From Phyto melanocephala (lineage: Eukaryota; Arthropoda; Insecta; Diptera; Rhinophoridae), in contig OW799233.1 in assembly GCA_941918925.1 (NCBI GenBank), forward strand, positions 139,254,223 to 139,318,222: DNA of 64,000 nucleotides, written 5' to 3'. This document shows positions 47,635 to 56,692 of this stretch, in pieces (within the stretch, counting starts at the first letter, position 1; every line of letters starts with the position of its first letter). The notes under the pieces are model-generated. The model was given only the letters and a program-made list of their open reading frames with translations, was not told the origin of the DNA and did no database searches. The position numbers and the translations under genes were made by a program.

Positions 47635-48936
47635 TGTAATGTGCAAGACGCAACAACAATGTAAAACTGCTGTGCTAAGAGTGTTTGGATAAGTTCCTAA
47701 GATAGCTCGACACGAAAAATCCTAAGAGCAAATCCTGCATTCGGTTTAGTCGAAAACGGACCAGGTCAATGGGAGCCTATAATACTAGCTAGCAGTCGGT
47801 CGGGGGGGGTTCGTGACCCATCTATTTTCAACTCATTTTTACATATTAAATTATTTATAAGACTCCCGTTTGTAACACTAATAAATTAACAAGCTAACTG
47901 TAGAGAATAGACATAGTATTTAAAACAAAACAAAAACAAGCCCCTACTATGCCATTATGAAAAAACCAAACTTATTATTGATCAATTTATTATTATATAT
48001 TTAAAATACGTTTTCCCAGGTGACGTGGAAAACTTGTGCCTCAAAACCCTCCCTTACCATGATTCTATAGGCACTACATAATGGTTTATAGAATCCCACA
48101 CTTACTTTACATTACCCTAGCGCATTAGTTCATATAGAAAACGATTTATTTTTCTAGTAATTCATTTTACTCCAATTCATTTATTTTACAAAATATCAGA
48201 TTAAAACTAAAAAATATAAAATCAAAATTTTTGTCATAACTTATAAGGTTTTGCTACACAAAAAAAAAAATCCTTTAAATTTAAACCATAATAACTAACA
48301 AATTCGGAAGCTAAAACAAATTTTTACAATAATCTTCTATGAAATTTTCCTTAGTATATATAAGCTTTTGTCTTTCTTTTTGAATGCATATGAATAAAAA
48401 TTTTAAATTGTTACAAAAAAACTAATTCATTGAAACGGTTACGGTTTCGTTTACAAATTAATAATTACGTTTGAGTAAAACTTTAAGCAAACATGTTTTC
48501 AGTGTTGTAATAAAAGGTATTAATAAAAAAGAATAGGTAAACAGAGAAATGCAAATTAATTCAAGTTTTGCTTCTTCTTTCTAAGTGGCTATTAATTGCC
48601 TTTTCTGGTTTTCATTTAATTAATTTAATTTTTAGTGATATTTAGAACGTAATTTATACGATTTAAAATTATGAAAATTAACTAAATAGTGATCTTAATT
48701 AAGAATATATATTATAATAAAAATGTAAATGTTATTAAACCACACAATTATACAATAAAATTTAAGGAAATTAAAAATTTATAATAAAAAGAAAAATATG
48801 TGTTTTACTATATTTAAATTTTGTTTTTTTTTTTTGAAAGGGGTAATATAGTAGCATTTAATTTATACTTTTAACAATTTATGCTTCATATATTATTAGT
48901 TAGGACGTTAGAGTTTTTACACGAAAAGAAACGAAA

Positions 48937-49146
48937 ATGAATTTAGATAATACTGTGGACAATAAGAAATTACAACAAAACAATGCAACTTCATCAATGA
49001 ATGACAAAATAGAATCACTGGATTCTATTAGCTTTTATTTGGGCATTATTACCTTCTTCTTTAACTTTTACTATGATTTTTACTATATTGGACTATATTC
49101 ATTGATGAGTTGTGTGGTTTTGTTTAGATGCAAGATTATTCTATAG
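48937..49146 (+). CDS. small ORF in LTR, antisense to the element
   Basis: An ATG-started 69-codon ORF (identical at 58002-58211). It has a polar N-terminus (MNLDNTVDNKKLQQNN) and a C-terminal half rich in aromatic and hydrophobic residues (FYLGIITFFFNFYYDF...) that could span a membrane. The ATG is in an A-rich context typical of fly starts. No homology recognised. It may be chance; its location within a regulatory repeat is the main reason to list it. Confidence 0.2.
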   Translation: MNLDNTVDNKKLQQNNATSSMNDKIESLDSISFYLGIITFFFNFYYDFYYIGLYSLMSCVVLFRCKIIL

Positions 49147-49177
49147 ATAAATCACATTGAGGTATAGTTTCACTTAC

Positions 49178-49285
49178 CAAGTTTACACGATGGACGATGA
49201 GGCCTCTCCGTTCACGATGTGTTGGTATTTCTATTTCAGTAAGAAGTAAATATTTATAGGATATTCTTGCATACCTTTCTATTTC
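49178..49285 (-). CDS. exon-like segment in LTR (cargo, segment 2)
   Basis: On the element's sense strand, ATAATAG precedes it (AG at 49287-49286) and a consensus donor GTAAGT follows (49177-49172). The 108 nt between is open in phase 0 and reads EIERYARISYKYLLLTEIEI followed by PTHRERRGLIVHRVNL. The match to a perfect donor, exact multiple of three and protein-like composition suggest a real or formerly real exon. Function unknown. An identical copy lies at 58243-58350. Confidence 0.35.
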
Positions 49286-49498
49286 CTATTATTAATTAAT
49301 AATTATTAATTAACGATTGGTGGGGTGGTAGCTTAGTTTATGAGTATGTTTGAATTTTGTAATAAAAATATTTTGATGTTTAGGAACGTTAAAGGTGTAG
49401 AAGCTGATGCATTTAATTTAATGTTTGCTTAAAGATGATAAATTTCTACGTAATACAAGTTCTCTGGCCAAATTTAGGGTTATACACGATAATGCTTG

Positions 49499-49708
49499 CT
49501 AATAGAGATCAACGTGTTTTTCTTTATCAGTCCACATAAAAGTTTTAGGAAATGTACATTTATTGCTATATTCATTAAAATTTTGCACCAGCTTTCCAGC
49601 AGCCGGTGATAACCATGTACGCTTTTTGCAATCTGGACTTTTAGTGCCCAATGTGCTTAAGTTACGCAGGATAGGTATTAAATGTGGATCAATTTCAAAT
49701 TTAGTTGT
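49499..49708 (-). CDS. exon-like segment in LTR (cargo, segment 1)
   Basis: On the sense strand a T-run plus TTTTAG acceptor (49710-49709) precedes 69 codons and a TAG. The protein reads TTKFEIDPHLIPILRNLSTL, then SPDCKKRTWLSPAAGKLVQN, and CTFPKTFMWTDKEKHVDLY. Only this frame stays open across the acceptor. A GTCAAG|GTAAAA donor 63 bp upstream would define a typical short fly intron (49709-49771), but the frame before that donor has an immediate stop, so the upstream exon is unresolved. After the TAG the frame continues with QALSCITLNLARELVLRRN. I do not recognise the protein. Identical copy at 58564-58773. Confidence 0.4.
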   Translation of the reverse strand, partial: TTKFEIDPHLIPILRNLSTLGTKSPDCKKRTWLSPAAGKLVQNFNEYSNKCTFPKTFMWTDKEKHVDLY

Positions 49709-49883
49709 CTAAAAAAAATTTTTAGGTTTTTAGGAAAATTTAACATAAAATATTTGTATAAAAAGTTTTACCTTGACTTTTACAATTGTTTAAAAAAGAA
49801 AATTTATAAAAAAATACTGTAGAAAATAGGATGGAAATTAATATTATTTCCCTGGTTTAAATCTAAAACTTCACTTATTGACT

Positions 49884-50060
49884 TTAATACGTCTGAATTC
49901 CACGAAATTTGCACAGAAAAGGAAGTAGAACTTTTCGTTGCCTATTAATTCGATTTGGTGAGAAGAAGTTTAGTGTGAGATTGTCTATTTGGCAATGTAC
50001 CATATCTATAGGTAATTTTCTAGTGTCAAAAATTCGTAATTGCAAACGCTGTGGCAACAT
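49884..50060 (-). CDS. small sense-strand ORF in LTR
   Basis: An ATG-started ORF of 58 codons, MLPQRLQLRIFDTRKLPIDM through FRGIQTY, upstream of the exon-like segments and on the same strand. A plus-strand frame overlaps it (49909-50151, with a C-K-R-C-G-N string), and I cannot tell which, if either, is real. The LTR difference at 49904 changes one codon here between the two LTRs (Arg versus Ser). Confidence 0.2.
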   Translation of the reverse strand: MLPQRLQLRIFDTRKLPIDMVHCQIDNLTLNFFSPNRINRQRKVLLPFLCKFRGIQTY

Positions 50061-50544
50061 AAACCGACCTACCGAATACTTTACCTTTAATTTAATTGAT
50101 TTTTTCCCACTTTACAGAAACTTGCGAATAACATTGCCAAACTTTAATTGAATAAATATTTAGATAGTGCAAACGATTCCTTTAATTATTTTATCTAGCC
50201 ATGTAACTTGTTGGGTAATTTAAAATAAGATGTGTAAACTTCCAATGTTTGTATACTTGTGTATATAAATATATGTATATAAACATATCATGGTTGTATA
50301 CAAATACCAATTAAAAAAAGAAAACATATGCTAAAAAAAAAAAAACATGTATATTAGGTAGATAATTAAATATCAGGACTGCTAGATACATGAACAACTC
50401 TAAACAATTTAAAAATGAAAATATTATTTATTAATCTAATTATAAATCAAATAATCAAAACTAACTATAAAAGTTCTAAAAAAAAATATAGACAAAACCA
50501 AAATTATCAACAAACTAACGAATTGTAATAGGGCGTTTACTATA

Positions 50545-50795
50545 AACTGCATAACATTTACTTTATAAGTAAAAATGTTAGGAAGAATATTGAATATTGA
50601 AATTTTGCATTCTAAATTAAAATAACGGTTGGAAAAAGAAAAAAATATAGAAAAGCCAAATTTAGAATCTCAGAAAATGTTTTTTTACAATTAAGAAAAA
50701 AAGAAAATACTAATTAAAATAAATTAGCAGAAACATATATATATATAGATGTATGTATAAGAAAATCAAAATTACTTCAAAAAGTAAAGATGTTG
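50545..50795. other. spacer between pol and 3' LTR
   Basis: Only 251 bp; no room for env. No purine-rich tract abuts the LTR on the minus strand, so the polypurine primer is not identified. Confidence 0.6.
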
Positions 50796-52901
50796 CTACG
50801 TACGAATATCTTTTGCATGATAGGTACCCACTATTTTGCCATCAGTATCTGCTAAGACATAATAGTGACTTCCAAGCTTTTCCTTTACAGTGGCTTTGAC
50901 AAAAAGTGGAGCTAATTTTGCGTTAAAACGTTTTTCCATATTGCTTTGAACAAAGTTCCTACGAAGAACTTCTTGTCCTACAATAAATTTTCCTGGTCTT
51001 GTACGAAGATTATAAGTTTTTTGATTTTGCTTATAGGCCTTGTTAATATACTTTTGTACATCTTTTCTAATCAATTGCAAATCATCATCTCTGTTTAAAC
51101 AAGCTGAAGGTTCATCTAAAATGTTTAGATTTTTAAGCAATGAATATGAAGATCCATGGGTAATCATATTAAATCCAAATACCGCATGGTATGGAGACAT
51201 GTTTATAGACTGATGGAAACCATTTCTTAGGGCACAATTTATCGCACTTAAATTTTCATCCCATCTGGTGTGATCTTCTTTCAAAAAACTTCTAATAGCT
51301 GCAATAATAGAACGGTTTACACGTTCCGATGCATTTGCTTGTGGGGAATACACGGCTGTGTAAACATGGTGGATTCCTAGTGACGTAAAATAAGCATTTA
51401 AGTCATTTGCTTTAAACTGCGAACCATTATCGCTCACAATACTTTCTGGAACTCCAAAAACATGAAATATTTGCTTTTCCATAAATTCCTTTATAGCAGC
51501 AGATGTAAACCTCTTCATTGGTTGTAGCCATTGAAACTTTGACAAGTGATCAAGGACAATGAGTATTCCAATATTTCCTTTTTTACTGCGTGGATAAGGG
51601 CCTAGTAAATCTATAAACAATCTCTGAAATGGTCGAATAGTAATCGTTTGTTTACCCATTTCAGGTTTCAATACGAAATTTGGGTGTTTGGTTGTTTTAC
51701 ACATCTCACAGTTTCTAACAAAATTTCGTACATCTGTTACCATTCCTGGCCAATAGAAATTACGCCTTAAAAGTTCTAAGGTTTTGCACATACCTCCATG
51801 CGAAGCAGTAGGTGAATCATGAAATCTTTTAATTAATGATGTTCTAAGTCCATAAGGAATCCATAGCTTCCAGGCTTGGTTTTCGTTGTATTTAATACCA
51901 TCGTAGTGATCACTTCTAATATATACATATTTTTCGACAATTTTGATATCTGGAAACTGGGCTTGGTTTTCATTAATTTTCTTTTTTAAAGCACAATAAT
52001 CTGGGTCATCAAAACTATGGGAATTCAGGTCTATTTCCGGCTCTGTTAAATCTAGTGTGCAAATCTCTTCAGCAGTAATTCGTGACAAAGCATCTGGTAC
52101 AACGTTCTCCTTTCCTTTACGATGGCTTATAGTGAAGTTAAATGCTTGTAGCTTTAACGCCCATCGAGCTAACCTTCCGCTTAAATTCGGCTGCTTCATT
52201 AGCCACAAAAGACTGGAGTGGTCCGTTATTACTTCAAATTCTTGAAGCTCCAGGTAACATCGAAATCGTTGTATAGCTTCAATAGCTGCTAAGCACTCTC
52301 GCTCTGTGACACTATAATTTCGTTGCGCGGAATTAAGTTTCTTGCTCATGAAAGCGATAGGTTTTTCTTCATTATTTTCATCTAATTGAACAAGTACTGC
52401 ACCAATGCCATAGTCACTGGCATCGCAATGCACAAAAAACTTTTGGTCAAACTTCGGGTTACTTAATACCGGAGCTGAAGCTAATAATTCTTTAATTTGC
52501 TGAAAAGCCTGCTGGGCCTCTTCAGTCCATTTAAATTTTTTTTTGGTAGATAAGGTTTCAGATATGGGATAAACTACACTGGAAAAGTTCGCAACAAATC
52601 TTCTATACCAGCCTGCAAGGCCTAAAAAACCTCGAACTTGTTTTACGTTTTTAGGAGTGGGCCAATTTCTAATTGCGCTTACTTTTTCAGGGTCCGTTAC
52701 AATACCACCATCACCAATAATAAATCCTAAATATTTGACTTTGGTGACACAAAATTTGCTTTTTGAGACATTTAATGTCAAATTAGCCCTTCTAAACTGT
52801 TCAGCTATTCTAACTAATATACCAACATGTTCTTCAAAATTCTCAGAAACAATTATTAAATCGTCAAGATAACCAAAAACACTATTTTTTAAATCGGGGG
52901 G
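50796..52901 (-). pseudogene. pol: pol, part 2: RT end, RNase H, integrase (frame-broken copy)
   Basis: This frame continues pol after the break near 52896-52902. It opens with the RT catalytic YLDD motif region and thumb (YLGFIIG, RGFLGLAGWYRRF). Numbering from the leucine codon at 52781: RNase H spans about 115-235 with HCDASDYGIGAVL (Asp120) and VITDHSSL. The integrase zinc domain has His321, His328, Cys358 and Cys361, and the core has Asp391 (FIDLLGPY), Asp451 (IVSDNGSQF) and Glu486 (QANASERVNRS). The C-terminal GPY/F-like segment (KLAPLFVKATV...) ends at YHAKDIRT and TAA. All integrase and RNase H catalytic residues are present, so only the frame break disables it. Confidence 0.93.
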
Positions 52902-54275
52902 GAATTAAATCATCCATCAGTCTACTCATTGTCTGGGGTGCATTGCACAAACCGAACGGCATTACCGTAAACTGATATAAGGGCCTTCCTGGTACCGTAA
53001 AGGCAGTTATAGGCTTTGACTCGTCATCTAAAGAAATTTGCCAGTAGGCGTCTTTTAAATCCAATTTCGTGATTATATTGGCCTTCGGCAACCGAGCAAA
53101 AATTCCTTCAATAGATGGTAAAGGATAGGCATCCTTTTTGGTGACAGTATTTACTTTTCTTGCGTCTAAACAAAGACGTATTTTATTCGGTTTTATAACC
53201 AATCTCATTGGAGAACTCCAGGGTGAGTTTGAAGGCTCAATTACACCTAAAGACAACATTCTATCAATCTCTGTGAACATTAGTTTTTCCACTGCTGGTG
53301 ATACAGGGTAGAACCGTTGCTTAATTGGTTTGGCTTCACCAACGTCGATAGAGTGCTTTATTAAACTTGTTCTTCCTAATCCTTGTTTCTCGAAGTTTGG
53401 AAACAGGGTAACTACAGCATTTAATTGCTCTTGTTGACTAGGACTTAGACAAACATGAACATCATATTTCTCATCATCAGATTGACTACAGACTTCGGAC
53501 AGACTTTCGGACTTTTTCAACATATCAGACGTATATTCACTTAAAAATGATTTGTCAAATATATCTGTCGACTGAACAATATTTGGAGCTAAATTAAATT
53601 CTCTCCAAAAATCAATGCCTAATATAAGTTTCTGGGAAATTGTCGGTATAATGAAAAGGTTCATTTGGCGAGAAATATTTTTGAAAGTTAAGTTAACATT
53701 AAGCCAACCAATCATTTTTTGTCGAGCGCCATCTGCGGTCTTAACGTAGTTTTTACAACTAGAAAAATTCTGAAATTTTGAAAAATCTTCTTGGGCAAGT
53801 GTTGAACCAATGCAGCTAATGCTAGCACCAGTATCTAATAAGCCATATTCAACATAATCTAAAAACGAAACTTTTGCGTAAAATCGGTTATCTTTCGGAT
53901 CGCTAAGTATAGCAGAAATTAATAATTTTGAGCATATTTTGCGTTTCTTATAATAAAGTTTTAATCGTACTGTTGAACGTTTGGGTTTAGCTAGATTTAA
54001 AGTGGCTAATTCGTTTTCCTGAAAAATTTGGTTACGTTTTGCAATGTAACGTTCATATCTCTTGTGGTAAGGCAATCTTGGCGAAATAAGTTTTTCGAAA
54101 TTTTCTTCTGGCCTTGAAGCAGTTCTTTTTAGTAGCTTATATGATGCTGTATCATTTAATGTTTGGATATTATTAGACTTTTCTATAGGAGTATTAGGAA
54201 AATGTTTGATTGGGGTGTTTATAGATAAGTTTGAAGTATTTACAACAGATTCTTGGTTTGTGGTGGTGCGTTGAA
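52882..54275 (-). pseudogene. pol: pol, part 1: protease and first half of RT (frame-broken copy)
   Basis: The frame is -1 relative to gag and has no ATG of its own near its start; it is open from 54297 down. From the leucine codon at 54075: protease active site LLDTGAS (Asp81) to ILGIDFW (about 152-158), then RT with LGVIEPSNSPWSSPM, IRLCLDARKVN, KLDLKDAYWQI (catalytic Asp near 339-342) and VMPFGLCNAPQTMSRLMDD. It ends prematurely after a run of seven Gs (plus strand 52896-52902) with TAG at 52884-52882. Expression would be as Gag-Pol through the slippery site at 54276-54282. The break removes the YLDD catalytic part, so this copy should not reverse transcribe by itself. Confidence 0.93.
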
Positions 54276-55328
54276 GTTTTTTGAATATTTTCGCTCTTTA
54301 CATTTGGGGCATTGGGGTTTATATGTATTTTTCGCCCCACATCCATAACAAAAAACAGTCCTTTCAGAAAGGCAATCTTCCCAAAAATGACCGGACTTTT
54401 CACAATTCCAGCAACGAGATACTGACGGGACATTATGAATCGCATCTATAGAGGTTTCTGAAGAATTTTCGATAGTAACTTCTGCATCTATATCGACTCC
54501 AGCAATCTGTCTTCGTGGCATTGGTACATTAAAATTTCTATGTTGCAAGTGTCGTCTAACCTGTTCATCGTCAAGGAAAGTTTCTCGCATTTGTACTAAT
54601 TTTCTCAAGTGCGAAATTGAATGGACGGGAATGTAAAGCAAATCTTGTCTAATTTCAGGTCTTAAATTACGCAAAATTATTTCAATTAATTCCATTTCCG
54701 AAAAAGCTGAGGGTAACCTATCCATTATGGCTGATATCGACTCAAAAAACACATCAAATGATTCACCAGATTTTTGTCTTCGATTTCTTATCTCCTCGCG
54801 TATATCAAAGGTAGATTTAAAATCTTTATACTGCGATCTAATTGCATTGCAAAATTCGTTCCATTCGATAATACCATTTTCTTTCTTATGATAGCGCCAA
54901 TACCAGTCTCGCGCTTTTCCAGATAAAAGCATATGAAGATTTTTACATATAACTCCATAGTCACCGTTGAAATTATCATTAGTCAGTGAGGTAAGCCTAT
55001 ATAAAAACTCTTCCACGTTTAAGCCAGTACTTGAGCCATCAAATTTTAAACACCAATTTTGTATAATAGACGTAACTTTGTCGCCATTTACTGTCGAAAA
55101 TTGTGAATTCGGTGTTCTATTAACACTTTGTTGACGATTATTACCGACTCTATGATCAAGTGGAAAATCATAAAAATTCTGCGGACGATATTGTTGACCT
55201 AACAAAGGGACATCTGCTGGATGGTTTCTATTCGAATTTCGCGGAGGATGTTGACGGTTATTAACAGTATTTGTAAAACCAGAGGAATTGAAATGTTGTA
55301 GCGCTCGCTGTATATTAGTTTCAATCAT
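54240..55328 (-). CDS. gag: Gag polyprotein
   Basis: The first ATG is 55328; the frame is open from 55340. It makes the virus-like particle and packages element RNA. In the 366-codon open frame, residues about 90-260 form a Ty3/gypsy Gag domain (LNVEEFLYRLTSL, GKARDWYWRYHK, IRSQYKDF, RQKSGESFDVFFE, IILRNLRPEIRQDLL). A canonical CCHC knuckle lies at 310-323 (CWNCEKSGHFWEDC). A second knuckle at 331-344 (CYGCGAKNTYKPQC) has Thr where His is expected. The upstream RING ORF stops 8 bases before this ATG. The 3' end overlaps pol by about 55 bases. Intact in this copy. Confidence 0.9.
   Translation of the reverse strand: MIETNIQRALQHFNSSGFTNTVNNRQHPPRNSNRNHPADVPLLGQQYRPQNFYDFPLDHRVGNNRQQSVNRTPNSQFSTVNGDKVTSIIQNWCLKFDGSSTGLNVEEFLYRLTSLTNDNFNGDYGVICKNLHMLLSGKARDWYWRYHKKENGIIEWNEFCNAIRSQYKDFKSTFDIREEIRNRRQKSGESFDVFFESISAIMDRLPSAFSEMELIEIILRNLRPEIRQDLLYIPVHSISHLRKLVQMRETFLDDEQVRRHLQHRNFNVPMPRRQIAGVDIDAEVTIENSSETSIDAIHNVPSVSRCWNCEKSGHFWEDCLSERTVFCYGCGAKNTYKPQCPKCKERKYSKNFNAPPQTKNLL
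54276..54282 (-). promoter_or_regulatory. -1 ribosomal frameshift heptamer, gag to pol
   Basis: On the minus strand, A-AAA-AAC lies exactly in the gag frame (codons AAA at 54281-54279 and AAC at 54278-54276). A -1 slip enters the pol frame, which is open from 54297. This is a canonical X-XXY-YYZ slippery site of the kind used by retroviruses. I could not identify a stable downstream pseudoknot by eye. Confidence 0.8.
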
Positions 55329-55336
55329 TTGGCCTA

Positions 55337-55939
55337 TCAAGTTGTATCAAATGAATTTTGTTGCTGATTTCTCAGATTAAGATTTTGTAAAGCACGGGTA
55401 ATATTTGATTCTATCATTTGGTTTATACGATTAAAATTAACAGTAGTAGGAGAATTTGAAGGATGTAAAGTTTGAATGGGATTGTTTTCATACGAAGGTG
55501 TATTAGCAGGGCCTGGATTTGAATTGACTAAATCATCACCAGATATATCTACTAACGAGTTAGAGGAATCTTGAAAAAGACTTTTACTTACACTTCTCGT
55601 GTTATATGTCTTGGGAATAGCTCCACGAGTTTTACCTCTAGGCTTAGCAACATTAGGTTTAAAAGGAAATGTTATCTTGCGTAGATCCTCTAATTCACAT
55701 GTAAGGAAACAGACAGGGCATTGTTTTATACTCGATAAGCAGTTTCCAATACAAGATCTATGAAAAATATGTTTGCAACTGTTAATTATCATACATGGTA
55801 TCTTTTCATCCATTTTTTCATTACAAATTATACATTTAGATTCAAAAGTCATAACAGGATTATTTATGGGAATAGCTGGGGGTGCCATTTGTGAAGCCAT
55901 TGGTGCTGAAGGGGGAGGTGGTGTTCTTGGTAAAGACAT
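55337..55939 (-). CDS. RING-H2 finger ORF upstream of gag
   Basis: A 200-codon ORF from a true ATG (55939), first in the element's internal region. After a Pro-rich start (RTPPPPSAP) comes a complete RING-H2 set: C36, C39, C55, H57, H60, C63, C74, C77. The spacing is C-x2-C-x15-C-x-H-x2-H-x2-C-x10-C-x2-C. The remainder is basic and then Asn/Ser/Pro-rich. RING fingers usually recruit E2 enzymes and ubiquitinate targets; whether this one does is inference. It ends in the -1 frame relative to gag with a TGA (55339-55337). Its last segment INQMIESNITRALQNL is repeated at the start of the gag frame as IGQMIETNIQRALQHF, so ORF and gag may be one protein split by a frame change, or linked by reinitiation. 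RING domains are not a standard part of Ty3/gypsy Gag. Confidence 0.85.
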   Translation of the reverse strand: MSLPRTPPPPSAPMASQMAPPAIPINNPVMTFESKCIICNEKMDEKIPCMIINSCKHIFHRSCIGNCLSSIKQCPVCFLTCELEDLRKITFPFKPNVAKPRGKTRGAIPKTYNTRSVSKSLFQDSSNSLVDISGDDLVNSNPGPANTPSYENNPIQTLHPSNSPTTVNFNRINQMIESNITRALQNLNLRNQQQNSFDTT

Positions 55940-56674
55940 TTTCGTAAATTTATGTTATCCCAATTTATATTAAGGTATCGTAAATTGTTATTTATTTATG
56001 AAAAATTAAATTAATGACGTAATGCCAGAAATTGCAAAAAACTATATGTTGCAATGAATGCAAAGAATTTTTTTTCCCAAAAGTCTGTTTATAAAAAATT
56101 TTACAAAGAAGGCAAACGCTATAAATATTTTTGTTTTTTTAAATATTCTTCTGTACAACAAAAGATCATCCAAATTGTTTTCTATATGAACTACTAATCG
56201 TAGGGTAGATGTAAAAAAATAAATTTATAACGAATTTTGATCAATAAAAGATAAAAACTGGATTATGGATTTTGCAGTAAACTAGTATAACCTACATTCC
56301 AATTACAATGTAATTTCTTGACACTGTTAAAAGCGGATGTTATTTTGCAAAAGCAAAAAAAGCATAATCCATTCTCATAACTAATGCCAGAATCACTTGT
56401 CATGAAAAGAAGTTAAAAAAACTTTACTACAAAATAAGACTAAGCAATATCTAATAAAATAAAAATATCGACAGCTACACGAAAACCATACATAGAGGAT
56501 TTCGGTTAGGTAACTCGAACTCATCAAGTTCCTAAAATTCCAGAAAACATATATACCTATTCGCGAAAGAAGTTGAAAATTTAAAAATTCTTAGACATAC
56601 TCAAACAAAATTGAAATTTAAGAAATTACTATTAAGTTCGGAACCGAAAATACGTTTGATGTTAAGGTATTTCG
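55940..56674 (-). other. retrotransposon leader
   Basis: About 735 bp between the primer site and the RING ORF. No ORF of note; expected to hold packaging signals, but none can be pointed to. Confidence 0.7.
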
Positions 56675-56692
56675 GTCCCACGTTGGGCGCCA
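56675..56692 (-). other. primer binding site, tRNA-Lys
   Basis: On the minus strand TGGCGCCCAACGTGGGAC starts 7 bases after the 5' LTR. It matches the complement of the 3' end of tRNA-Lys(CUU) (TGGCGCCCAACGTGGGGC) at 17 of 18 bases, including the CCA-derived TGG. Confidence 0.9.

Larger units (their letters stand above)
47635..50544 (-). repeat. 3' LTR (left copy, 2,910 bp)
   Basis: It begins TGTAATGTGCAAGACG and ends GGGCGTTTACTATA on the plus strand. Matches the right LTR at a constant offset of 9,065 with no length difference. The two differences I saw are 49904 G versus 58969 T, and 50267 A versus 59332 C. The long LTR contains coding-like segments on both strands (separate entries). Confidence 0.93.

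Noticed and set aside
49318..49345. tRNA-like A-box (GGTGGTAGCTTAGTT) in the LTR
   Set aside because: No matching B-box or cloverleaf follows; it lies between coding-like segments.
50545..50795. Possible env gene or polypurine tract before the 3' LTR
   Set aside because: Only 251 bp, no ORF, and no purine run next to the LTR on the minus strand.
55325..55355. A -1 slippery site between the RING ORF and gag
   Set aside because: The overlap between the two stops is only a few codons and contains no X-XXY-YYZ heptamer.
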